From positions 27,917 to 91,916 of the forward strand of contig JAGLXL010000004.1 in assembly GCA_023132895.1 (NCBI GenBank): a stretch of DNA of 64,000 nucleotides, in the 5' to 3' direction. The DNA comes from Nanobdellota archaeon. Lineage in GTDB: Archaea > Nanobdellota > Nanobdellia > Woesearchaeales > JAGLXL01. The notes beneath the pieces are model-generated. The model did not search any database and had not been told where the DNA came from. It saw only the letters and a program-made list of their open reading frames with translations. Of the stretch, positions 58,208-64,000 are shown piece by piece. A program made the position numbers and the translations under genes. Position 1 is the stretch's first letter. Each line of letters opens with the position of its first letter.

Positions 58208-59005
58208 ATGAATAAAAAAAGACCAAAAATAGGAGTTGCATTAGGCTCTGGTGGAGCAAGGGGTTTAGCACACATTGGTATATTAAAAATATTGCAAGAA
58301 AACAAGGTTCCGATAGACTACATGGTCGGAGTTAGTATTGGTGCTATAGTTGGAGCATATTATGCTCTTAACTTAGAAATCAAAACATTAGAAGAAAAGG
58401 CATTACAACTAACAAAGAAAGATTTACTTAAATTAGTCGACTTAACCTCACCTAAAAGAGCATTAATCGCCGGAAATAAGATTAAGAATTTTATTAATAA
58501 ATTGATTGAAAATAAATCTTTTTCTGATACTAAAATCCCCTTGAAGATTATTGCCGCTGATTTGTGTTCTGGCAAGGAAATAATAATCACCAAAGGAAAA
58601 TTAGCTGATGCAATAATGGCAAGTATTTCTATTCCAGGAATTTTTCCACCAATAGAGATGAATGATAAACTATTAGTTGACGACGGTGTTGTAAATCCAA
58701 CTCCTCTTGATGTAGTTAAAAAAATGGGTGCTGATGTTATAATTGGAGTGGACTTAACAATGAAACACCCAATAAAACTTAAAAATCCTTCTATTGTCGA
58801 AACATTGATACAATCATTTGAGATTATCAGAACACAAGCTGCTAAATTTAATGTAAATAAAGTACAAAAGGCTGTTGTTATCAGTCCAAACTTTTCCGGC
58901 AAACTTGATTCCTATAGATTTTATGAGACTCAAAGATTCATAGAAGAAGGCGAAAGGGTTGCAAGAGAATCATTGCCTAAGATTAAGACTTTGATTGACA
59001 AATAA
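58208..59005 (+). CDS. Patatin-like phospholipase (RssA/YlbK type)
   Basis: Ser/Asp-dyad lipid acyl hydrolase. The oxyanion loop ALGSGGARGLAHIGIL is near 12-27, the nucleophile lies in GVSIGAIVGA (Ser about 44) and the catalytic Asp in LLVDDGVVNPTPL near 158. 265 residues is typical of the small RssA group. Archaeal membrane lipids are ether-linked, so a phospholipase next to a radical SAM and a lipocalin-like gene suggests acylated or other unusual lipids as substrate. That is inference only. Confidence 0.93.
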   Translation: MNKKRPKIGVALGSGGARGLAHIGILKILQENKVPIDYMVGVSIGAIVGAYYALNLEIKTLEEKALQLTKKDLLKLVDLTSPKRALIAGNKIKNFINKLIENKSFSDTKIPLKIIAADLCSGKEIIITKGKLADAIMASISIPGIFPPIEMNDKLLVDDGVVNPTPLDVVKKMGADVIIGVDLTMKHPIKLKNPSIVETLIQSFEIIRTQAAKFNVNKVQKAVVISPNFSGKLDSYRFYETQRFIEEGERVARESLPKIKTLIDK

Positions 59006-59021
59006 AAAGGAGAAGATAAAC

Positions 59022-59432
59022 ATGGAACATAAAAAATATTCAAGAAGTTTTAGACACTTAATTTCTATACCTTTTATTTTAGGCACGATACTCCCACTGG
59101 TTATTCTAGACATATTCTTTGAGATTTATCATCACATCTGTTTTCTATTATATGGGATAAAATTAGTTAAAAGAAGCAATTATATCAGGATAGACAGGCA
59201 TAAATTAAAATATTTGAACTGGTTTGAAAAAATAGGCTGTGCTTATTGCGGGTATGGGAACGGGTTACTGCATTATATGGTGGTTATAGGGAAAGAAACA
59301 GAAAAATATTGGTGCGGCATAAAACATAAGAAATACCCTGGATTTGTAGAACCAAAATATCATAAAAGATTCTTGAAGTATGGTGATAAGATTCAATATG
59401 ATAAGATTTCAAAAAGGAAGAACAAAAAATGA
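59022..59432 (+). CDS. Membrane-associated protein with YCGYGNG and WCGIKH motifs
   Basis: 136 residues: an N-terminal hydrophobic segment (LISIPFILGTILPLVILDIF), then YHHICFLLYGI, YIRIDRHKLKYLNWFEKIGC, the motif CAYCGYGNG near 77 and YWCGIKHKK near 100. The Cys/His set could bind metal. I recall similar proteins of unknown function in proteobacteria, so bacterial origin is possible. The start at 59022, after AAAGGAGAAG, is better than an in-frame start at 58995 that would overlap the patatin gene. Confidence 0.68.
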   Translation: MEHKKYSRSFRHLISIPFILGTILPLVILDIFFEIYHHICFLLYGIKLVKRSNYIRIDRHKLKYLNWFEKIGCAYCGYGNGLLHYMVVIGKETEKYWCGIKHKKYPGFVEPKYHKRFLKYGDKIQYDKISKRKNKK

Positions 59433-59680
59433 AACTTGTCAATAAACTAAGATTTTACCGGGATTCAAACCCATTAAGATTTTTTGGAAGCATGGGTATC
59501 TTTTTTATTGTCTTGGGATTTTTAACAGGCTTGTGGCTTGTTTTTTTGTTTCTTGCAACGGGTAGAGTAGGGCATATTCCAGCGACAATTTTGACCATGT
59601 TATTTTTTTTGACGGGTGTTCAGGTTTTATGTTTTGCTTTTTTGGCTGATATGAAAAGAGGTGTGAAGTATGAAAATTAA
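59429..59680 (+). CDS. Orphan membrane module like C-terminus of DPM-type glycosyltransferases
   Basis: 83 residues with two membrane helices (FFGSMGIFFIVLGFLTGLWL; TILTMLFFLTGVQVLCFAFL) joined by FLATGRVGHIPA. This KYRDRPLRFFG-helix-GxIGHxPA-helix pattern is that of the C-terminal membrane domain of polyprenol-phosphate mannosyltransferases (GT2), but no catalytic domain is attached. It overlaps both neighbours by 4 and 11 bp, so it is a real operon gene rather than a loose fragment. Confidence 0.7.
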   Translation: MKLVNKLRFYRDSNPLRFFGSMGIFFIVLGFLTGLWLVFLFLATGRVGHIPATILTMLFFLTGVQVLCFAFLADMKRGVKYEN

Positions 59681-60746
59681 ACCAATAAAATTTCCCAAGG
59701 ATGAATCAATTCATAATAAAACAATCGAATGGTGGTATTTTAATGGTCATTTAAAAGACAAAAAAGGAAACAAATACGCTTTTATGGATTGTTTGTTCAA
59801 AGCTAATGTTAAAAAAGTGGGCATTCCTTTCTTGAAAGGATATGGTTCTAAAAATGTTTATTTTTCTCATTCCCTCTTATCTGACATTAAAAAAAAGAAA
59901 TTTTACCCCAAGATTGATTATATCTCCCTGGTTTCAAAAGACAGTTTTTCCAAGAAATTGCTTTTTGTTGATTATATCAACCCCAATCTCATCAAGGGTT
60001 ATGTCAACAAGATGATTAAAGAAACAGGAAAATTCAGATATCACATCAAAACCGAAGATTTTGATTTGTGCTTAACTTCTGTCAAGAAACCGTTATTAGA
60101 AGAAGGCAAGGGTTATGTGCATCTTAAATCAACTGGCAGTTATTATTATTCCTTAGCTAACCTAGAAACAGTAGGGACTATAAAAATTAAAGGCAAAGAA
60201 ATAAAAGTTAAAGGAAAATCATGGATGGATCATCAATGGGCCAATACAAATTATAATTCTAAGATAAAATGGACTTGGTTTTCCATACAATTAACTAATG
60301 ATATTGAAGTCGTCTGCTTTGAATTTGATGACGGCAAAAACAAGACTTATTTGGCAACTATTTCTTATGCCAACAACAGGCAAAGGTCAGTGCATGATGT
60401 TAGATTAATTCCATTGAAAACTAATTGGACCAGTCCCATGACCCAAGCTAAGTATCAATTGGGCTGGCAGATTAAGATTCCTTCCTTGAAATTAGATTTA
60501 AAGGTTGAACCGCTATTGAAAAAACAAGAAGTTCTTTTTGGCAATATTAATTACTGGGAAGGGCCACTGGAAGTGAAAGGGAGACTCCAAGGAAAAAATG
60601 TTAGAGGGCAAGGTTTCTTGGAATTAGTCGGTTATCCCAAGGGAATTTCTAATGTTAAATTGTATAAAAAAGAAGTTAATGAGAAGATTAAAGAAGCAAC
60701 TTCTTTTTTAAAGAAAAAAGGTTTGAATTGGTTGAAGAAGAAATAG
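59670..60746 (+). CDS. AttH/CrtC-like lipocalin-fold protein (358 aa)
   Basis: The N-terminal signature HNKTIEWWYFNGHLKDKKGN, then KVKGKSWMDHQWANTNY near 180-195 and WTWFSIQLTNDIEVVCFEF near 203 mark the AttH/hydroxyneurosporene-synthase family, whose double lipocalin barrels bind hydrophobic substrates; CrtC members hydrate carotenoids. No signal peptide is seen. The DHQW motif is kept. It closes the cluster with the patatin and radical SAM genes, in keeping with a membrane-lipid or isoprenoid substrate. The substrate is unknown. Confidence 0.85.
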   Translation: MKIKPIKFPKDESIHNKTIEWWYFNGHLKDKKGNKYAFMDCLFKANVKKVGIPFLKGYGSKNVYFSHSLLSDIKKKKFYPKIDYISLVSKDSFSKKLLFVDYINPNLIKGYVNKMIKETGKFRYHIKTEDFDLCLTSVKKPLLEEGKGYVHLKSTGSYYYSLANLETVGTIKIKGKEIKVKGKSWMDHQWANTNYNSKIKWTWFSIQLTNDIEVVCFEFDDGKNKTYLATISYANNRQRSVHDVRLIPLKTNWTSPMTQAKYQLGWQIKIPSLKLDLKVEPLLKKQEVLFGNINYWEGPLEVKGRLQGKNVRGQGFLELVGYPKGISNVKLYKKEVNEKIKEATSFLKKKGLNWLKKK

Positions 60747-61210
60747 ATTAATTCTTATCTTTGAAGAGGAGGAAAAGTAGTTGGGGTAAAATATTTGAAA
60801 AAATAAAAAAAATTATTTTTTTCCCATCACTTTCTTAAAATAAGTTTTAAAAATCAAAAGAACAACTAAAAGAAAAGTCTTATTCTTACTTCCTACACTC
60901 AACTGTGCGGTGTTTCAACTTACTTTTTAATTTCTAGGATATAAAATCTTACGGGCTCTTTCCGTAAGAATTGTTAATCAAGTTAATAAACTTTTAAGGT
61001 ATTAAAAAGAATGTGTCCACAAAAGCCCTACAAAATATTAAGTGAAAAAAACCATGAAAAAAACCACCTTTTTTCCCATGAAAAAAGCATCAACCCAATA
61101 TATAAATGAGTATGGCCATAAATAGGCCAAGAAGTTTAAATAAAATCTTGTCCTACAAAAGTCAGTTAAGATATTTAAATTAAAAAATTAGGGGTGATTA
61201 ATAATGAAAA
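60747..61210. other. Intergenic region before recombinase gene
   Basis: 464 bp without a convincing gene. It contains a T-rich stretch, a hairpin cttacgg/ccgtaag with a 7-nt loop (about 60949-60969), a short dyad tggcc/ggcca (near 61113-61130), two ccatgaaaaaa repeats (near 61053 and 61077) and, before the gene, GGGGTGATTA (61191-61200). An ATG at 61204 in another frame opens only a 17-codon ORF. Confidence 0.5.
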
Positions 61211-61801
61211 ATGCCATTAACCTACAAAAGAGAACCTCTAGAGGAAGAAGAAGTTGAGGCTTTGAGAAAAGCCTGCCGAACTTTTGAAGAGGAATTTATC
61301 ATTAATGTTTTGCTAGAGACAGGCATGAGAGTCTCTGAATTAACAAACTTATTAGAAGAACAAATCAGCTGGCAGAGAGGCTGTATTACCACGATTGGCA
61401 AGGGCGGTAAAAGAAGGGTTATTCCCATGAGTTCTACCACCAGATTTTATTTAAGCAATTACTTCAAAAACAACACCAAATTTCATTTAACCCCAAGAAG
61501 CGTTCAATTAAAAGTTAAAGCAGTAGCAGAAAGAGCCAGAATTCATAAGCCTGTTTCTCCTCATGTTCTTAGGCATACTTTTGCTGTGACTTATCTGCAT
61601 AGAAGAGGGAATGTCAGAGCTTTGCAGGGAATTCTAGGCCACAGCTCGATTGTCACAACTGACGTTTATCTCAATTATTCAGGAGCCAGGGTTATTGAAG
61701 ACTTCAATAGAGTTTGGGAAGTCAATCAAAATTATGGAACAGATGGAACCGAAAAGACAATGCCTAAAATTAGCCAAAATATGGAACCGAAGAAAAGTTA
61801 G
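61211..61801 (+). CDS. Tyrosine recombinase, catalytic domain only (196 aa)
   Basis: Site-specific recombinase of the XerC/D or phage-integrase class. The catalytic Arg lies in LETGMRVSELTNL near 36, HVLRHTFAVTYLH near 118 gives the H-x-x-R pair, LGHSSIVTTDVYLN near 144 the second His and the nucleophile Tyr. The protein starts directly at the catalytic domain (PLEEEEVEALRKACRTFEEE), so the usual N-terminal core-binding domain is missing. Its C-terminus ends in a short repeat (MPKISQNMEPKK). GGGGTG precedes it. The nuclease-like gene begins 18 bp after its stop. Confidence 0.88.
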   Translation: MPLTYKREPLEEEEVEALRKACRTFEEEFIINVLLETGMRVSELTNLLEEQISWQRGCITTIGKGGKRRVIPMSSTTRFYLSNYFKNNTKFHLTPRSVQLKVKAVAERARIHKPVSPHVLRHTFAVTYLHRRGNVRALQGILGHSSIVTTDVYLNYSGARVIEDFNRVWEVNQNYGTDGTEKTMPKISQNMEPKKS

Positions 61802-61841
61802 ATATCAAAGTCTAAAAAAATGGAACAGATGGAACCGAAAA
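61734..61841 (+). repeat. 22-bp direct repeat around recombinase 3' end
   Basis: ATGGAACAGATGGAACCGAA followed by AA occurs at 61734-61755 and 61820-61841, with a partial copy (atggaaccgaagaaaa) near 61781. Each copy itself holds a tandem ATGGAAC unit. The second copy provides the start codon of the next gene. Confidence 0.7.
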
Positions 61842-62386
61842 ATAATGTTTTTGGGGAGCGGAAACCGACAGGTCAGCGACCCAAAATAAAAATTGAGGTT
61901 GATGAAAATGAATGTTTTTTTAGAAGACGAGATATAACCATTCATGAGGTTAAATATTTGCTAAAGTATGGCTATAAAAAAGTTTACACCAAAAGTATTG
62001 TCGGCAAGAAAAAAGAACTGTATCTGGTCAAGCCGCCTGCTAATGAAGGCCTTGAACATTTTTTCTTGGTTAGGGATATTGGTGATTACTTAAAAAAATT
62101 AAAAATTGATTTCAAAACTTATCAAACAGTTAAGCCAGATATAATTTTTGAAATCCAAAATAAAAAAGTTGCCATCGAAATTGAAAGTGGTTCTGTCTTA
62201 AGAGATCATAAAAAAAGATTCTTGGAAAAGGTCAACACCAACGATGAAAATTTTGGTGAGAATTGGTTTTTTGTTGTCACCAATAGAAATCTTCTTAAGA
62301 AATACAGGAAATTTGGCAGGACATTTACCAGAAAAAGAGTGGTCAAGGCACTTGAGAGGTATGATGTTTTTGAACCATATTATTGA
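61820..62386 (+). CDS. PD-(D/E)XK-like nuclease-fold protein (188 aa)
   Basis: After a short basic start, the core contains KPDIIFEIQNKKVAIEIESG near 116-135, a PD-x(n)-E-x-E arrangement seen in restriction-endonuclease-like and Holliday-junction-resolvase-like folds, followed by a basic helix (LRDHKKRFLEKVN) and a beta strand (NWFFVVTNRNLL). The N-terminal half (FFRRRDITIHEVKYLLKYGY) could be a small DNA-binding part. Its place between two recombinase genes suggests a mobile-element function. The catalytic assignment is tentative. Confidence 0.6.
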   Translation: MEQMEPKNNVFGERKPTGQRPKIKIEVDENECFFRRRDITIHEVKYLLKYGYKKVYTKSIVGKKKELYLVKPPANEGLEHFFLVRDIGDYLKKLKIDFKTYQTVKPDIIFEIQNKKVAIEIESGSVLRDHKKRFLEKVNTNDENFGENWFFVVTNRNLLKKYRKFGRTFTRKRVVKALERYDVFEPYY

Positions 62387-62390
62387 CATA

Positions 62391-62422
62391 GCAAAAATAG
62401 GTGTTTTTCAACCTATTTTTGC
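62391..62422. terminator. 12-bp perfect hairpin between convergent genes
   Basis: Arms gcaaaaataggt and acctatttttgc surround an 8-nt loop. It lies 5 bp after the nuclease-like gene and downstream of the convergent second recombinase, so it may serve both strands. The T-run is inside the stem. Confidence 0.6.
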
Positions 62423-62505
62423 CATCTCTATCGTCGAGAACAAGAAAAATTTTAGTCAGTAAAAGCCCCCCGACATAATAGCTTTCAACAAGCAACGGAC
62501 TAATT

Positions 62506-63291
62506 CTAAAAAATATAATTTTTTAAAAAAATATTTGAATTTGTTAAGCTGTTGGTTTTTTCCAAAATTTGCAGTTTTTCATTCAGCTCATCTAATGTTA
62601 AATCACCATTAGCAAACTTTAATTTTAGCAGCTGTACAGGATCAACAATACTTTGGTTGTTGAATTTTTCTTCTTTGCCAAAAGCCATGTTGATTTTATT
62701 TTTCAAATCTTTCTGGCTGACATAAGCATAGATTTGTGTTGTATGAATATCACTGTGACCTAAAGCTCTTTGGATGTAATACAAGTCAACTCCCTTTTCC
62801 AATAAGTAAGTTGCATAGGTATGCCTTAAAGTGTGGAAAGAATACAAATGTCTTTGCTGTCCATGACTAGTTTTTTTGGTTTTGATTAATAAGTTTGCTT
62901 TTCTTAGATAATGCCTAAACCTCAAACTCAAATAACCTGTGCTGTGTTTTTCTACAAACATTCCCTTGATGAAATATTCACCTTCATCATTAATTCTATT
63001 CCATCTTTCCATTATTGATTTTAATTTGCTTGGTATCATGACATATCTGTCTTTGTTGCCCTTGCCGGCCACAACTTTTAATTTTCCGCCTTCTAAATCC
63101 ATGTCTTGTTTTTTCAAATTGCAGACTTCTGAAATTCTTAAACCACAGAATAAAGCAATTAAACAAGCCATAAAAATATCAGTTTCATAGATAACACCAA
63201 ATAAAGATAAGATTTGTTTTTTGTTAAAGACATTGGGTAATTTTCTGTTTTTACCTTCATTCTGGTTCTTGCCTCTTTTTATCTTTGCCAT
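62506..63291 (-). CDS. Tyrosine recombinase with SHOCT-like tail (261 aa)
   Basis: Catalytic residues: Arg in LFCGLRISEVCNL, HTLRHTYATYLLEKG, LGHSDIHTTQIYAYVS with the nucleophile Tyr. A basic N-terminus (AKIKRGKNQNEGKNRK) leads straight into the catalytic domain (LPNVFNKKQILSLF), so the core-binding domain is absent. The C-terminal segment DPVQLLKLKFANGDLTLDEL resembles a SHOCT motif, unusual for integrases. The ATG at 63291 follows AGAGGTGGTAAA, 1 nt after the upstream ORF's stop; an in-frame upstream start at 63372 would overlap that ORF. Confidence 0.88.
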   Translation of the reverse strand: MAKIKRGKNQNEGKNRKLPNVFNKKQILSLFGVIYETDIFMACLIALFCGLRISEVCNLKKQDMDLEGGKLKVVAGKGNKDRYVMIPSKLKSIMERWNRINDEGEYFIKGMFVEKHSTGYLSLRFRHYLRKANLLIKTKKTSHGQQRHLYSFHTLRHTYATYLLEKGVDLYYIQRALGHSDIHTTQIYAYVSQKDLKNKINMAFGKEEKFNNQSIVDPVQLLKLKFANGDLTLDELNEKLQILEKTNSLTNSNIFLKNYIF

Positions 63292-63292
63292 T

Positions 63293-63685
63293 TTACCACC
63301 TCTGCAAGAGCTGTAAGCCATGTTTTTTAATTTCCAGGCATAAACTTCCCTTGCTCTTATGCCGTCTCTCAAAAGCCATTTTGGCAGCTTTTTTTTGGTT
63401 AATGTAATTATTTCTTAACTGAAATTTAATGTCCTCTGGTATTCTTTCTAATAGCAACCATCTGTAAACTGTGTAGGGGTTGTAGCTGTTTTCTATTAGC
63501 AAACTATAGAGTTTTCTTTCCTTGCCCAACAACATTATTTTTCTTTTGTTGTAATGGTAAGTTCCTAATTTTCCCATGAGCATAGCAAGATTGCGAAAAT
63601 CTATTTCCTGCCATTGCTCAGAAATCAATTTTTTAACTTGTTCTAATCTTTCTAACCAATTTTTACGAAATATTCTTTGTTTCAC
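63293..63685 (-). CDS. Hypothetical partner of recombinase (130 aa)
   Basis: A basic, largely helical protein (KNWLERLEQVKKLISEQWQE, NPYTVYRWLLLERIPEDI, NQKKAAKMAFERRHKSKGSL) without known motif. GTG 63685 is preceded by GGAGGT. Its stop is 1 nt before the recombinase ATG, so both are cotranslated. Because the recombinase lacks a DNA-core-binding domain, this protein may supply that function in trans or act as a directionality factor. That is inferred from position only. Confidence 0.6.
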   Translation of the reverse strand: MKQRIFRKNWLERLEQVKKLISEQWQEIDFRNLAMLMGKLGTYHYNKRKIMLLGKERKLYSLLIENSYNPYTVYRWLLLERIPEDIKFQLRNNYINQKKAAKMAFERRHKSKGSLCLEIKKHGLQLLQRW

Positions 63686-63713
63686 GAATATCGACCTCCG
63701 TTTTTTTCAAAAC

Positions 63714-63763
63714 GAGCCGAAATTCGCTTCATTTAAACCTGAAATCTCAAAATTTCGCAAAAT
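63714..63763 (-). repeat. Right inverted repeat of accessory segment
   Basis: GAGCCGAAATTCGCT (63714-63728) and TTTCGCAAAAT (63753-63763) are the reverse complements of blocks at 55866-55880 and 55847-55857. They lie in the leader of the recombinase operon, just downstream of a minus-strand TATA-like atttatatttt (about 63760-63770). Confidence 0.55.
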
Positions 63764-63855
63764 ATAAATCTTTCTGTTATTAACTACTAGTTAGTGATTA
63801 TAAAATAGATTTGTTTTAAATAAAAAAACTGCCTTAAGCAGATAAAAACAGAAAA

Positions 63856-63934
63856 CTATATAAATTAGTTCCTATTATAGGAACTATTAAAAATTGAAAA
63901 TTTTTAATCGGTTTAGAAATTTTCAATTTCTAAA
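63856..63934 (+). promoter_or_regulatory. Promoter with palindromic operator and two leader hairpins (copy E)
   Basis: TATA-like ctatataaatt (63856-63866) is followed by a 9-bp palindrome agttcctat/ataggaact with 1 central base (63867-63885), then perfect 10-bp stems attaaaaatt/aatttttaat (63886-63908) and tttagaaatt/aatttctaaa (63912-63934), both with 3-nt loops, 6 nt before the ATG at 63941. Confidence 0.65.
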
Positions 63935-63940
63935 ACTATT

Positions 63941-64000
63941 ATGAAAAGTAAAGAGAATAAAGTCTTGGAATTGTTTTTTGAAGAGCCGACTAGAGAATGG
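63941..64000 (+). CDS. N-terminal fragment, probable winged-helix/MNT-type protein
   Basis: Only 20 codons are in the window: MKSKENKVLELFFEEPTREW. This start resembles winged-helix proteins fused to minimal nucleotidyltransferases in DPANN archaea, and it recalls the N-terminus of the MNT gene at 37631. The family call rests on this short stretch. The upstream palindrome suggests autoregulation. Confidence 0.45.
   Translation, partial: MKSKENKVLELFFEEPTREW

Noticed and set aside
61204..61257. Alternative ATG at 61204 as start of the first recombinase
   Set aside because: It is out of frame and gives only a 17-codon peptide; the recombinase frame begins at 61211. A sequencing frameshift cannot be excluded but is not needed.

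Overview
The window looks like part of an AT-rich archaeal chromosome, most likely a DPANN lineage close to Woesearchaeota or Pacearchaeota. Archaeal markers are Spt5, SecE/Sss1, L11, diphthine synthase, stand-alone Elp3, an SlyD-like FKBP, FtsZ and SpoIIM-type membrane proteins. Promoters are TATA boxes about 25 bp from leaderless starts, and ribosome binding sites are mostly GAGGTG or GGGGTG. Glycolytic PGK is short and GAPDH is of the bacterial class I type, as is common in these reduced lineages. No tRNA, rRNA or CRISPR array was seen.

Layout. 0-7.7 kb: housekeeping genes (PGK, GAPDH, an NSUN-type RNA methyltransferase, Elp3). 7.8-20.9 kb, minus strand: two cell-surface operons with two lipoproteins, anchored adhesin-like proteins of 461, 1456 and 1180 residues, a tandem-HTH regulator, and two small paralogous DNA-binding proteins with palindromic operators at their promoter. 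21-28.5 kb: a SpoIIM-like protein, a triple-PAS/double-winged-helix regulator, and a calcium operon (P-type ATPase plus Ca2+ exchanger). 28.6-48.9 kb, plus strand: a second surface locus. Two of its units start with a tiny AbrB-like or DUF2080-like DNA-binding gene and continue into giant surface proteins (1230, 1529 and 1690 residues), a predicted HExxH surface protein and small membrane proteins; an MNT/HEPN pair sits inside it. 48.9-55.3 kb: information and cell-division genes (L11, NTase-HEPN protein, Spt5, SecE, FtsZ, FKBP, Cmk, DphB). 55.7-63.8 kb: an accessory segment with a GbsR-like regulator, radical SAM enzyme, patatin, lipocalin-like protein and other membrane genes, then two catalytic-domain-only tyrosine recombinases and a PD-(D/E)XK-like protein. 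It is bounded by short inverted repeats.

The most unusual signal is a family of tandem short hairpins scattered through the window. Stem sequences differ from copy to copy while pairing is kept, and short connecting or loop sequences are conserved (TTTCTGGGCTT, ACCAGCGAAAAA, GAACGnnAGTGA, GCACC, ACCTTTATAAAT). Copies lie just upstream of TATA boxes, in 5' leaders, in the first codons of surface-protein genes, in the C-terminal tails of two regulator paralogs, and in frame inside the NSUN methyltransferase. They look like mobile palindromic elements that tolerate insertion into genes, comparable in behaviour to Rickettsia palindromic elements, and in several places could affect promoters or ribosome binding.
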